Below, one piece after another: positions 52,646-61,638 of a DNA stretch of 64,000 bases. The translations under genes were made by a program, and so were the position numbers. Location of the stretch: positions 62,001-126,000 of the forward strand of contig OY829369.1 in the NCBI GenBank assembly GCA_963691775.1, in the 5' to 3' direction. Each line of letters starts with the position of its first letter. The stretch's first letter is position 1. The notes below the pieces were generated by a model. That model was not told the origin of the DNA. It saw nothing but the letters and a program-made list of their open reading frames with translations, and searched no databases. This stretch comes from JAZBPO01 sp963691775. Its GTDB lineage: Bacteria; Pseudomonadota; Gammaproteobacteria; Pseudomonadales; Azotimanducaceae.

Positions 52646-54018
52646 GCGCCGCGAAGCTGTCGCGCGAGCGGTTCGGCAAGGCCCGTGTAACCGGCAGGCG
52701 TCATCTTCGCAAGACGAGCGCGTCCAGCATCGGAGAGGGGCAGGGCGGCCAGCAGCTCAGCCATGGCGTGCTCGTCAAGCCGACGGCCCCTTGTCAGGGC
52801 CTTGAGACGCTCGTAAGGCTCTTCTATCCCCTCACGCCGCATTACCGTCTGGATAGGTTCCGCGAGCACTTCCCAGCTCGCGTCCAGATCTTCAGCGAGG
52901 CGCTGCGGATCGAGTTCGAGCTTGCTGATGCCCTTGGCTGACGCTTCAAGCGCGATCAGTACATAGGCCGCGCCCACGCCCAGATTGCGCAACACGGTCG
53001 AATCCGAGAGGTCCCGCTGCCATCGCGACACGGGGAGTTTTTCCGCGAGGTGGCCCAGGACAGCGTTCGCAAGGCCTAGATTCCCCTCGGAATTTTCGAA
53101 GTCGATGGGATTGACCTTGTGCGGCATGGTGGAAGAGCCCGTTTCCGTCGCCACTGCGCGCTGGCGGAAGTAGGCGAGAGCGATGTAACCCCAGACGTCG
53201 CGGTCGAAGTCGAGAAGCACCTGATCGAAGCGCATCAGTGCGTGACACCAGCTTGCAATGCCATCGTGCGGCTCGATCTGCGTGGTGTAGGGCGAAAATT
53301 CGAGCCCGAGCGACGTCAATACGCCTGCAGACAAGGCGGGCCAGTCGACCTCGGGAACCGCTGCCACATGCGCGTTGTAGTTCCCTACGGCGCCGTTGAG
53401 CTTTGCGGGCAGGGCAACGGCCGCGAAGGTGTCGCGCGCCTGGCGGAGCCGATGGGCGAAGTTCGCGAGCTCTTTTCCCATGGTCGTAGGAGACGCGACC
53501 TGGCCATGGGTCCGCGAGAGCATCGCGACCCCAGCATGCTGTAGCGCTAGCGCCGCTATCGCATCGATCACGCGGTCCATTGCGGGAAGGAGCACCTCGT
53601 CTCTGCCAGTCTTCAGCATGAGCGCGTGCGCAACGTTGTTGATGTCTTCGGACGTGCACGCGAAGTGCACAAACTCGAGGTGACGCTCCAGGCCGGCGAT
53701 CTGGCCGATGCGCTCCTTCAGAAAGTACTCGACCGCTTTCACGTCGTGATTCGTGGTTGCCTCGATCGCCTTGATGGCGGCAGCGTCGGCGACATCGAAA
53801 TCTCGCTCCAGCTTCTCGAGTGCAAGGATCGCGGCGTCTGAGAGCGCTGGAAGTTCGGGCAGCTCCGGCGCGCTCGCCAGCGCGCGGAACCAGCGCAACT
53901 CGGCGACCACGCGAAAGCGCAGCAGACCGAACTCGCTGAAGATGCTGCGCAGCGGAGCACTTCGACCTCCGTAGCGACCGTCAACGGGCGAGACTGCGGT
54001 AAGAGCGGAAAGGTCCAT
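52642..54018 (-). CDS. purB: Adenylosuccinate lyase
   Basis: PurB cleaves SAICAR and adenylosuccinate, releasing fumarate, in purine synthesis. The 458-residue protein resembles the E. coli enzyme (456): MDLSALTAVSPVDGRYG start, the TSEDINNVAHALM region, SRTHGQVASPTTMGKELANF, and the mobile signature loop GSSTMPHKVNPIDFENSEGN. GAGGA lies 6 bases before the ATG at 54018. It lies between hflD and roxA, as in several gammaproteobacteria. Confidence 0.97.
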   Translation of the reverse strand: MDLSALTAVSPVDGRYGGRSAPLRSIFSEFGLLRFRVVAELRWFRALASAPELPELPALSDAAILALEKLERDFDVADAAAIKAIEATTNHDVKAVEYFLKERIGQIAGLERHLEFVHFACTSEDINNVAHALMLKTGRDEVLLPAMDRVIDAIAALALQHAGVAMLSRTHGQVASPTTMGKELANFAHRLRQARDTFAAVALPAKLNGAVGNYNAHVAAVPEVDWPALSAGVLTSLGLEFSPYTTQIEPHDGIASWCHALMRFDQVLLDFDRDVWGYIALAYFRQRAVATETGSSTMPHKVNPIDFENSEGNLGLANAVLGHLAEKLPVSRWQRDLSDSTVLRNLGVGAAYVLIALEASAKGISKLELDPQRLAEDLDASWEVLAEPIQTVMRREGIEEPYERLKALTRGRRLDEHAMAELLAALPLSDAGRARLAKMTPAGYTGLAEPLARQLRGA

Positions 54019-54026
54019 GGGGATCC

Positions 54027-54665
54027 TCAGCTGATGCGTTCTACGAGAGCGTCCGCTGTGCGCTGCGCCGCGGACTGATTGAGGAGCAGGCGCCATCGCC
54101 GGCCTCCGGTCTGATGCCACAGCAGGGCTGCTCTGACACCGCCAAGCAACACCGCGCGAATGCGATCCGCGTTGCGCTCGTCCTGCAGCGCGCCCGCGTT
54201 GCCCACGACCTGGATTCGCTGACGCAGCGTTGAGAGCGTGTCCTGGTAGGCACTCGCCAGGGCGCCGATGATGGTGGCGTGAAGCAGCTCGAAGTGCGCT
54301 CGCTGCTCGGCCACCCGGGCGAGGCGTGAATGCAGAATATCCTGCAGATCGCGGCGGCTGGAGAACTGGCGTTCCGTCTGCACGAGGCTGAGCGCATAGC
54401 GCAGAACCTCGCCATGGGCCTGTTGGCGCTCTCGCTGCAGACCATCGCGAACGAGAAGCAGCCCCAGCCGCACCTGCTCCACGCCGCCGAAGACCTCCGC
54501 GACCGAGTCCGGGTCGGTCGCGAACAAGCTGCCGAGCGTCGCGCTCATGGCAGGCTCGTCAAGCGGGCGGCCATGTGCGATGTCCGCGACGAGCGCCCCC
54601 GCCTGAAACACGCCGGCAAGCGCGATCGTCTGGTCCTCTGCGGTGTAACGCTGAGTGCGCTTCAC
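54027..54665 (-). CDS. hflD: HflD, high-frequency lysogenization protein homologue
   Basis: A 212-residue all-helical peripheral membrane protein. HflD modulates lambda CII stability in E. coli and its cellular role is unclear; it is generally encoded between mnmA and purB, as here. Typical segments are ALAGVFQAGALVADIAHGR and GVEQVRLGLLLVRDGL. The start is GTG, overlapping the mnmA TGA (GTGA); it ends 8 bp before purB. Confidence 0.92.
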   Translation of the reverse strand: MKRTQRYTAEDQTIALAGVFQAGALVADIAHGRPLDEPAMSATLGSLFATDPDSVAEVFGGVEQVRLGLLLVRDGLQRERQQAHGEVLRYALSLVQTERQFSSRRDLQDILHSRLARVAEQRAHFELLHATIIGALASAYQDTLSTLRQRIQVVGNAGALQDERNADRIRAVLLGGVRAALLWHQTGGRRWRLLLNQSAAQRTADALVERIS

Positions 54666-55804
54666 GCCGCGGCCCCCGCTTCGCCGGCATAACCGCGCTG
54701 TTCAATAACGCCTCCACCGAGGCAGATGTCACCATCGTACAGGCAGACCCACTGGCCGGGCGTCACGGCGCGCTGCGGCGCATCGAACGCGACGCGCAGG
54801 CTACCGTCGGCTCGACGGTGGATCGAGCATGGCTGGTCGGCCTGCCGATATCGCACCTTTGCCGTGCAGCGCAGCGGCAGCTCGGGCGCCTCATCGATCC
54901 AGTGCAAGGTGTCTACCGCCAGCCAGTCGTGGAACAGCGCGGGATGCGCACTGCCCTGAGCGACGCGGAGAACATTACGCTCCACGTCCTTGTCCACGAC
55001 GTACCAGGGTGCGTCCGCGCTGCGCGAACGCCCCCCGATGCCAAGTCCCTGCCGCTGTCCCTGCGTGTAGAACGACAACCCACGGTGCTCGCCGACGACC
55101 TCACCCTCGACGGTCTCGATGACGCCTGCCTCGGCCGCGACGTAGCGCGCGAGAAAGTCTGCAAACCGTCGTTCCCCGATGAAACAGATGCCCGTCGAAT
55201 CCTTCTTGCCGTGATTGTGAAAGCCGAACTTGCGTGCGATCGCACGTACCTCGGACTTTTCTATATCGCCGAGTGGAAACTCGCAGCGGGCCAGTTGCGC
55301 ACCCGCCACGGCCTGAAGGAAGTAGGTCTGATCCTTGCCGCCGTCGACGGCTCGGCGCAAGCGCGCTCGATTCTCCGTCAGGTGTTCGACGCGCGCGTAA
55401 TGACCGGTCGCTATGCGCCCTGCGCCCAGCATCTCGGCGTACTCGACGAACACCTGGAATTTGATCTCCCGATTGCAGAGCACATCTGGATTCGGCGTCC
55501 GATGAATGCGGTAGGCTGCGAGAAACGCCTCGAAAACGTTGTTCCAGTACTCTGCCGCGAAGTTGGCGGTATGCAGCTTGATACCGAGCCGATCCGCGAT
55601 GCGCTGCGCATCCTCCAGGTCCGCCAAGGCCGTGCAGTACTCGGTGCCGTCGTCTTCGTCCCAGTTCTTCATGAACAGCCCCTCGACGCGGCGCCCTTGC
55701 TCGAGCAAGCGCAGGGCTGCCACAGAGGAATCAACGCCACCGGACATGCCAACGATGACGGGTTCGTCGCTCGGATCTGGATTTCGGAGATGGAATTCGG
55801 GCAT
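54662..55804 (-). CDS. mnmA: tRNA-specific 2-thiouridylase MnmA
   Basis: MnmA thiolates U34 of tRNA-Lys, -Glu and -Gln. The 380-residue protein has the PP-loop GMSGGVDSS (19-27), and the two catalytic cysteines Cys110 (NPDVLC) and Cys207 (STGICF), 97 residues apart as in E. coli, then the C-terminal beta-barrel. It is first of a six-gene operon (mnmA-hflD-purB-roxA-GNAT-nitroreductase) and divergent from moaC. Confidence 0.96.
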   Translation of the reverse strand: MPEFHLRNPDPSDEPVIVGMSGGVDSSVAALRLLEQGRRVEGLFMKNWDEDDGTEYCTALADLEDAQRIADRLGIKLHTANFAAEYWNNVFEAFLAAYRIHRTPNPDVLCNREIKFQVFVEYAEMLGAGRIATGHYARVEHLTENRARLRRAVDGGKDQTYFLQAVAGAQLARCEFPLGDIEKSEVRAIARKFGFHNHGKKDSTGICFIGERRFADFLARYVAAEAGVIETVEGEVVGEHRGLSFYTQGQRQGLGIGGRSRSADAPWYVVDKDVERNVLRVAQGSAHPALFHDWLAVDTLHWIDEAPELPLRCTAKVRYRQADQPCSIHRRADGSLRVAFDAPQRAVTPGQWVCLYDGDICLGGGVIEQRGYAGEAGAAA

Positions 55805-55945
55805 GTGTCAGGGTCGGGGCGCACGCATGGGACAACTGCGCGCGCAGCGGTGTCTGGTGGGCTGCGGGAGAGCGCGATATCTTATCGGACGTCGCCGCGA
55901 ACGTCCTTGGTGGTTACCCCTAAACAGATCGAGATGTACCGATAG

Positions 55946-56452
55946 ATGAATGATTCACCAGGCGACCTCCCCCTTACGCACCTTGACGCAGCGGGCCACG
56001 CCAGGATGGTCGACGTGTCCGAGAAACGCGAAAGCGTTCGCGAAGCAATCGCCGAGGGGGCCGTCCGCATGTCTGCCCGCACGCTCGCACTTATCCAGAA
56101 GGGAGGCGTTGCAAAAGGGGATGTGCTTGCCGTCGCACGCGTCGCCGGCATCATGGCAGCCAAGCGTACTGGCGAACTGATACCGCTGTGTCACCCGCTT
56201 CCGCTGGATGCGGTGACGATCGAGTTCGACGCCGAAGCGCAAAGCGGCGCGTTGACGATCCGCGCCCGCGCGCGAACGCGTGCCCGCACGGGCGTAGAGA
56301 TGGAAGCAATGACGGCTGTGTCGGTCGCCGCGCTCACGATCTACGACATGTGCAAGGCCGCCGAAAAGGGCATCACGCTCGACGCTATACGGCTCGTGGA
56401 AAAACACGGCGGGAAATCGGGTAGCTGGGTGCGCTCGGAGCAAACGGAATGA
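55946..56452 (+). CDS. moaC: Cyclic pyranopterin monophosphate synthase MoaC
   Basis: MoaC converts the MoaA product to cyclic pyranopterin monophosphate in molybdenum cofactor synthesis. The 168-residue protein has the conserved GHARMVDVSEKRESVREAIA, KRTGELIPLCHPLPLD, EMEAMTAVSVAALTIYDMCKA and the KSG-type C-terminus (GGKSGSW). It overlaps moaD by 4 bp (ATGA). The moaA gene is not in the window. Confidence 0.95.
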   Translation: MNDSPGDLPLTHLDAAGHARMVDVSEKRESVREAIAEGAVRMSARTLALIQKGGVAKGDVLAVARVAGIMAAKRTGELIPLCHPLPLDAVTIEFDAEAQSGALTIRARARTRARTGVEMEAMTAVSVAALTIYDMCKAAEKGITLDAIRLVEKHGGKSGSWVRSEQTE

Positions 56453-56712
56453 CCGCGCTCACCATCCGGTACTTCGCATCCCTGCGCGAGCAACTCGGCT
56501 GCGAGCGCGAGACGCTCACGATTCCCGAATCGGGCCTCACGCTGCCAGAACTCGTGGCGTTGCTCGGTGAGTTGCACGGGCCGGAAGTCGCGGAGGCCTT
56601 GATTGGCCCGGGCGTGCGAATCGCCCTTAACGATGAGCTCACCGATGGTCAACCCGGGCTCGTGCGACCAGGGGACGTCGTCGCCTTTCTACCGCCCGTG
56701 ACAGGCGGCTGA
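56449..56712 (+). CDS. moaD: Molybdopterin synthase sulfur-carrier subunit MoaD
   Basis: An 87-residue ubiquitin-fold protein ending in Gly-Gly (LPPVTGG), the site of thiocarboxylate formation used to build the dithiolene of molybdopterin. It overlaps moaC (ATGA) and is followed 5 bp later by moaE. Confidence 0.94.
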   Translation: MTALTIRYFASLREQLGCERETLTIPESGLTLPELVALLGELHGPEVAEALIGPGVRIALNDELTDGQPGLVRPGDVVAFLPPVTGG

Positions 56713-56717
56713 CCGGC

Positions 56718-57197
56718 GTGAGAACCCTCGCTGAGGTGCGCGTGCAGGTTGCGGATTTCGATCTCGGGAAAGAGTATGCCCGCGTGCGCGAACTGGCGCC
56801 CGGGGCCGGCGCGATCGCCAGCTTCGTCGGCTGCGTTCGCGATCTTGCAGAGGGTGAAGATGTCGCAACGCTCGAACTGGAGCACTATCCCGGCGTAACG
56901 GAGGCGAGTGTGCGTAAAGTCGCCGAGGAAGCCCTGGGGCGTTGGCCGATCGATGCGCTAACCATCATTCACCGTATAGGCGAACTCGACCCGGCCGATC
57001 AGATCGTGTTGGTGCTCACGGCGAGTGCACATCGGCAGGCCGCATACGATGCAAATCGCTTCGTCATGGACTATCTCAAGACCCGCGCCGTTTTCTGGAA
57101 GAAGGAACGCCGGGCCGACGGCGCTTACTGGATCGAGTCGCGGCCGGACGATCACGCCGCGGCGTCTGATTGGCGGATGCACGCTCCCTTCGATTGA
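56718..57197 (+). CDS. moaE: Molybdopterin synthase catalytic subunit MoaE
   Basis: MoaE forms the heterotetramer with MoaD that inserts sulfur into the pterin. The 159-residue protein has the FVGCVRDLAEG and LELEHYPG segments, RIGELDPADQIVLVLTASAHR, and the active-site KTRAVFWKKE. The start is GTG, 5 bp after moaD. Its last 122 bp overlap the convergent rluE coding sequence. Confidence 0.94.
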   Translation: MRTLAEVRVQVADFDLGKEYARVRELAPGAGAIASFVGCVRDLAEGEDVATLELEHYPGVTEASVRKVAEEALGRWPIDALTIIHRIGELDPADQIVLVLTASAHRQAAYDANRFVMDYLKTRAVFWKKERRADGAYWIESRPDDHAAASDWRMHAPFD

Positions 57198-57756
57198 GCG
57201 CTCCGGGCGACGGCGCGTGCAGCACTTCGATGCTCCATGCGCCAGGCGAGAGATTACGCAGCGAGAACTCGCCGATCCGGTCCCTCACGAGGCGGAGTAC
57301 AGGCGTCCCGACGTGCGCAAGCATTCTGCGCACCATGCGGTTACGGCCCTCGTCGACGACGATGCGTACCCACACAGTACTTCGTCCAGGCCGCGGCTTC
57401 GGCGGCGGCTCTCGCGGCGGCAGGCCCGGTTCGGAGACAACGTCCACGGCGAGGGCCCGCGCGCGGCCGTCCTGCAGGGCAACGCCTCGTCTGAGCGCCT
57501 TCAATCCCGCAGATGAGGGCTCGCCTTCAACCAGCGCAAGATAGTGCTTGCGCATGTGCCTGCGCGGAGCCGCAATGCGGGTCGAAAGGGCGCCCGAATC
57601 GGTCAGCAACAGCAACCCTTCGGAATCCATATCTAGGCGCCCGGCCGCATACACGTCGGGCACATCGATGAAGTCCGCCAGGGTCGGACGACCCTCGCCA
57701 TCAGTGAACTGGGACAGCACGCCCCAGGGCTTCCAGAAGCGTACTAGGCGCGCCAT
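57076..57756 (-). CDS. rluE: 23S rRNA pseudouridine synthase RluE
   Basis: A RsuA-type pseudouridine synthase without an S4 domain, as in RluE (U2457 of 23S rRNA in E. coli). The catalytic Asp42 is in AGRLDMDSEG; VWVRIVVDEGRNRMVRRM is the other signature. The ATG at 57756 gives the normal start MARLVRFWKPWGVLSQF. The 226-residue product ends with about 40 residues (187-226) that are antisense to moaE and very basic (15 Arg/Lys); whether that tail is functional or an artefact of stop loss is unknown. Confidence 0.9.
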   Translation of the reverse strand: MARLVRFWKPWGVLSQFTDGEGRPTLADFIDVPDVYAAGRLDMDSEGLLLLTDSGALSTRIAAPRRHMRKHYLALVEGEPSSAGLKALRRGVALQDGRARALAVDVVSEPGLPPREPPPKPRPGRSTVWVRIVVDEGRNRMVRRMLAHVGTPVLRLVRDRIGEFSLRNLSPGAWSIEVLHAPSPGALNRRERASANQTPRRDRPAATRSSKRRRPGVPSSRKRRGS

Positions 57757-57859
57757 ATCTGGTTCCGATCTATTCGCCGACCTGTCCGAAGGGCAGTTGG
57801 CCAGCACCATCGGAGCACGCAACCGCGCAGCTGGGCGCGGTCCTGGCGCACGCTGCGCT

Positions 57860-58195
57860 TCAGTCGTCGTGCGCCGCTGACAGCATGGCCGCAGCCACGC
57901 CGTCATCTGGTAGGTCGAAACCAATCGGCGGCTTGCGCAGCGCCGCGGAGGGCGCCCTGCGGGCGGCCAAGGCCGCACCGCCGGTGATGACCCCGCACGA
58001 GCGAACGTTGGTGGCGTGACATCCCTTGTCACCTTCGTGGGTGTCGTACTCCACCGGCTGCCCGGCCTTCAATGTCTTGTAGCCGTCCATGTGAATGGAC
58101 GAATAGTGAACGAAGAGATCGTCGCCGCCGCCCTCGGGCAGGATGAATCCGTAGCCCTTGGCATTGTTGAACCACTTCACCGTTCCCGTCGCCAT
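57860..58195 (-). CDS. cspD: Cold-shock domain protein CspD-like with C-terminal extension
   Basis: The first 70 residues are a cold-shock domain with RNP1 (KGYGFI) and RNP2 (DLFVHY) binding single-stranded nucleic acid. A further 40 residues, Ala/Arg-rich and probably disordered, follow. I use the ATG at 58195 because GGGGAGG lies six bases before it; an ATG at 58201 directly abuts that site. cspD divergent from clpS-clpA is the E. coli arrangement, where CspD is a stationary-phase replication inhibitor. Confidence 0.85.
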   Translation of the reverse strand: MATGTVKWFNNAKGYGFILPEGGGDDLFVHYSSIHMDGYKTLKAGQPVEYDTHEGDKGCHATNVRSCGVITGGAALAARRAPSAALRKPPIGFDLPDDGVAAAMLSAAHDD

Positions 58196-58201
58196 GGCCA
58201 T

Positions 58202-58523
58202 CCTCCCCGAATGTGCCGGACGGGTTGTCTCGATACGACTGCCCTGCAGGCCCTCTGGCGTGGACTGTCATGAGCAGACGACTACAACGAGTACATCCCC
58301 TGCCCGAATTTGAACAAGGACCAGAAGGGAGTCAACCGCCGCTCACAGGGCGCACCATGCCCGTGGCGCTGCTTGGCGTCCGGCGATCGCTCCCTGCGCG
58401 CGCCTGTCGAACAGGATGTGGGAGCGACTGGCCTTGAAACCGGCGCTGTAGGTACTATGCCCTAGACAGGCGGCGGCCTTGTCCAGGCCGACCCACCGCC
58501 CCCGATCCCCCGGTCCAGGCCAG
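58202..58523. promoter_or_regulatory. Divergent cspD / clpS control region
   Basis: A 320-bp gene-free region between two divergent starts. A CTTGAAA (58433-58439) followed at 15 bases by CTATGC resembles the -35 element of a heat-shock promoter, but the -10 is poor. No tRNA or clear RNA is seen. Regulation is expected here, but only the layout supports it. Confidence 0.35.
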
Positions 58524-58898
58524 ATGATGTTGATTGACGAGCTACGGGTCCGAGCGAGCGGGGCTGACGATGACGAAGGCACTACGCCCGGCCGCGACGC
58601 CGGGGATGGTTTGGCCGTCGAGGAGTCGAAGCCCGAACTCAAGCGACCATCGATGTACAAGGTTCTCCTGCTGAACGATGACTACACGCCGATGGAGTTC
58701 GTCGTACACATCCTGGAGTCCTTCTTTGGCATGAATCGCGAGAAGGCCACGCAGGTTATGCTCTCGGTTCACACCACCGGCAGCGGCGTCTGTGGAATCT
58801 TCCCGCGGGACGTTGCCGAAACGAAGTCGGAACAGGTGAATCAGTACGCGCAGGAGAATAACCACCCCCTCATGTCTACGGTCGAGATGACCGATTGA
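58524..58898 (+). CDS. clpS: ATP-dependent Clp protease adaptor ClpS
   Basis: ClpS binds N-terminal Leu, Phe, Tyr or Trp and delivers such N-degron proteins to ClpA. The 124-residue protein has a disordered N-terminal arm of about 40 residues and the core with KVLLLNDDYTPMEFVVHIL, the binding-pocket region, and GVCGIFPRDVAETK. Two ATG codons (58524 and 58527) are adjacent. It precedes clpA by 34 bp and divides from cspD. Confidence 0.93.
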   Translation: MMLIDELRVRASGADDDEGTTPGRDAGDGLAVEESKPELKRPSMYKVLLLNDDYTPMEFVVHILESFFGMNREKATQVMLSVHTTGSGVCGIFPRDVAETKSEQVNQYAQENNHPLMSTVEMTD

Positions 58899-58932
58899 AC
58901 ACGGGCCCACGGGCCGGACGGAGCACCTCCCC

Positions 58933-61212
58933 ATGCTCAGCAAGGACCTAGAAGTCACCCTCAACGCGGCCTTCAAGGACGCACGCGCCAAGCGCCACGA
59001 GTTTATGACCGTGGAACATCTGCTGCTGGCGTTGCTCGACAACTCCGCCGCCGTTCAAGTACTGCGCGCCGTCGGCTGTGACATGGACAAGCTCCGTGCT
59101 GATCTGGAGGAGTTCATCGACACCACTACGCCGCTGATCCCCGCGGGGGACAAGGAACGCGAGACGCAGCCGACCTTAGGATTTCAGCGCGTCCTCCAGC
59201 GCGCGGTATTCCACGTCCAGTCCTCGGGCAGGAAAGAAGTGACGGGGGCAAACGTGCTCGTCGCGATCTTCTCCGAGCAGGAGAGCCAAGCGGTCTACTT
59301 CCTCAAGCAGCAGAACATCGCTCGCATAGACGTCGTGAACTACATCGCACACGGCATCTCCAAAGTGGCCGGCAGCTCTGAGAGCGGCGAATCCGCAACC
59401 GAGCAGGACGAAGACAGTGCGGCAAGCGGCGAGGGCGCGAGCGCCTCGCCACTCGAGAGCTTTGCAAGCAACCTGAACGAACTCGCGAAGGCCGGAGGGA
59501 TCGACCCGCTTGTCGGGCGCGATCATGAGGTCGAGCGCGTCATTCAGGTGCTGTCGCGCCGGCGCAAGAACAATCCGCTGCTGGTCGGCGAATCCGGCGT
59601 AGGGAAAACAGCAATCGCGGAAGGGCTTGCCAAGCGCATCGTCGACGGTCAGGTGCCCGAGGTTGTCGAGGGCTCGACGGTCTATTCGCTCGATCTCGGC
59701 TCCCTGCTCGCTGGCACGAAGTACCGCGGCGACTTCGAGAAACGCTTCAAGGCGCTCCTCGCTGAACTCAAGAAGCAGGAGCGGTCGATCCTGTTCATCG
59801 ACGAGATCCACACGATTATCGGTGCCGGGGCCGCTTCCGGCGGCGTCATGGACGCCTCGAACCTGCTCAAACCCTTGCTTACGGGCGGCGAGTTGCGCTG
59901 CATGGGCTCGACGACCTACCAGGAATTTCGCGGCATCTTCGAGAAGGACCGCGCGCTCGCGCGACGCTTCCAGAAAATCGACGTCGTCGAGCCTGACGTG
60001 GAAGACACCTACCTGATACTCAAGGGACTGAAGTCGCGCTTCGAGGACCACTACGGTCTGCGCTACACCGACAAGGCGCTACGCACGGCGTCGGAGCTCT
60101 CGGCGCGCTACATCACCGATCGCTTCATGCCCGATAAAGCCATCGACGTGATCGACGAAGCCGGCGCAGCGCAGCAGCTCCTGCCCGCGTCCAAGCGTCG
60201 AAAGCAGATAGGCCCCGGAGACATCGAGCAGGTCGTTGCAAAGATTGCACGCATACCCTCGCAGCAGGTCACGAGCTCCGACAAGGAGGCGCTGCGCGAT
60301 CTGGACGGCAAGTTGAAGATGGTCGTGTTCGGTCAGGACCCGGCCATCAATATGCTCGCCTCTGCGATCAAACTGTCCAGAGCCGGTCTCAAGGAGGAGC
60401 GGAAGCCGATCGGGTCATTCCTTTTTGCGGGGCCCACGGGCGTCGGCAAGACCGAGGTATGTCGTCAGCTGGCGAACATCATGGGCGTAGAATTGCTGCG
60501 CTTCGATATGTCCGAGTACATGGAACGCCATACGGTGTCCCGCCTGATAGGCGCTCCACCGGGATACATCGGCTACGACCAGGGTGGCTTGCTGACGGAG
60601 GCCGTGACCAAGCACCCGCACTGCGTGGTCCTGCTCGACGAGATAGAAAAGGCACACCCCGAGGTGTTCAACCTGCTGCTTCAGGTGATGGACAACGGGA
60701 CGCTCACGGATAACAACGGCCGCAAGGCTGATTTTCGCAACGTTGTCCTCGTCATGACCACCAATGCCGGCGCCCAGGAGATGGCCCGTGCGTCGATCGG
60801 CTTCACCGAGCAGGACCACCGGTCCGACGGTGCGGAAGCCATCAAGAAGATGTTCACGCCGGAATTCCGCAACAGGCTCGACTCGATCATCCAGTTCAAT
60901 CCTCTGGATATCGCAACGATCGCGACCGTGGTGGATAAGTTCCTTACGGAACTGCAGGCTCAGCTTGACGAAAAGGGCGTGACCATCGAGGCGGACGAGG
61001 AAGCCCGCTTGTGGCTGGCCCGTGAGGGGTATGACGAGAAGATGGGCGCGCGGCCCATGCAGCGTCTGATTCAGGAGAAGATCAAGCGCCCCCTTGCCGA
61101 AGACCTGCTCTTCGGCCGCCTTTCCGAGCGTGGCGGAACCGTCCGGATCACCGTACAGAACGATGAGTTGGCGTTGGAAATAGACGACGCGCCTGTGCCC
61201 GCGTCTGCCTGA
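58933..61212 (+). CDS. clpA: ATP-dependent Clp protease ATP-binding subunit ClpA
   Basis: ClpA unfolds substrates for ClpP. The 759-residue protein has an N-terminal Clp_N repeat domain (about 1-140), then two AAA+ modules: the first with Walker A GESGVGKT and FIDEIHTIIGAG, the second with GPTGVGKTE and LLDEIEKAHPEV, and a C-terminal D2-small domain. E. coli ClpA has 758 residues. Close placement after clpS agrees with co-transcription. GGAG lies 10 bases before the ATG. Confidence 0.98.
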   Translation: MLSKDLEVTLNAAFKDARAKRHEFMTVEHLLLALLDNSAAVQVLRAVGCDMDKLRADLEEFIDTTTPLIPAGDKERETQPTLGFQRVLQRAVFHVQSSGRKEVTGANVLVAIFSEQESQAVYFLKQQNIARIDVVNYIAHGISKVAGSSESGESATEQDEDSAASGEGASASPLESFASNLNELAKAGGIDPLVGRDHEVERVIQVLSRRRKNNPLLVGESGVGKTAIAEGLAKRIVDGQVPEVVEGSTVYSLDLGSLLAGTKYRGDFEKRFKALLAELKKQERSILFIDEIHTIIGAGAASGGVMDASNLLKPLLTGGELRCMGSTTYQEFRGIFEKDRALARRFQKIDVVEPDVEDTYLILKGLKSRFEDHYGLRYTDKALRTASELSARYITDRFMPDKAIDVIDEAGAAQQLLPASKRRKQIGPGDIEQVVAKIARIPSQQVTSSDKEALRDLDGKLKMVVFGQDPAINMLASAIKLSRAGLKEERKPIGSFLFAGPTGVGKTEVCRQLANIMGVELLRFDMSEYMERHTVSRLIGAPPGYIGYDQGGLLTEAVTKHPHCVVLLDEIEKAHPEVFNLLLQVMDNGTLTDNNGRKADFRNVVLVMTTNAGAQEMARASIGFTEQDHRSDGAEAIKKMFTPEFRNRLDSIIQFNPLDIATIATVVDKFLTELQAQLDEKGVTIEADEEARLWLAREGYDEKMGARPMQRLIQEKIKRPLAEDLLFGRLSERGGTVRITVQNDELALEIDDAPVPASA

Positions 61213-61229
61213 CGTGGCGCCCCACACGG

Positions 61230-61257
61230 GCGCCGATGGTCACCTGGGCATCGGCGC
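61230..61257. terminator. Hairpin between convergent clpA and infA
   Basis: GCGCCGATG and CATCGGCGC form a perfect 9-bp stem around a 10-base loop, 18 bp after the clpA stop and before the end of infA. No T tract; possible shared terminator. Confidence 0.4.
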
Positions 61258-61305
61258 TCGGTAGCCGAGGGAAGAGGCGCAGCGCCGCGCCAGACAGCGC
61301 GGCAA

Positions 61306-61524
61306 TCAGCGCTCGCGGTACGTGATTCGACCCTTGCTGAGATCGTAGGGCGTGAGTTCCACCCGAACGCGGTCACCGGTGAGGATGCGAATGTAGTTTT
61401 TGCGCATCTTGCCCGAGATGTGGGCGGTCACCGTGTGCCCGTTGTCAAGCTCAACGCGAAACATCGTGTTCGGAAGCGTGTCGACCACGGTTCCTTCCAT
61501 TTCTATCTGTTCTTCTTTCGCCAT
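61306..61524 (-). CDS. infA: Translation initiation factor IF-1
   Basis: IF-1 binds the A site of the 30S subunit. The product is 72 residues as in E. coli, with MAKEEQIEMEGTVVDTLPNT and HISGKMRKNYIRILTGDRV, an OB-fold. The ATG at 61524 is chosen for this family start. infA convergent with clpA is the E. coli arrangement; no tRNA-Ser gene lies beside it here. Confidence 0.97.
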   Translation of the reverse strand: MAKEEQIEMEGTVVDTLPNTMFRVELDNGHTVTAHISGKMRKNYIRILTGDRVRVELTPYDLSKGRITYRER

Positions 61525-61638
61525 TCGTCCCTGGTCTTTATCAGCTGCAATCGACGAACCCGGTGCGCCGAAGCGCGCGAAAAATACACCAGCTGCGACG
61601 CAAAAGCACACCGAAGGCGATGTATGGCCGGCCGCACT

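Noticed and set aside
61525..61638. tRNA-Ser near infA, as in E. coli
   Set aside because: No T-loop GTTCGA-type segment or cloverleaf is seen; I found no tRNA elsewhere in the window either.
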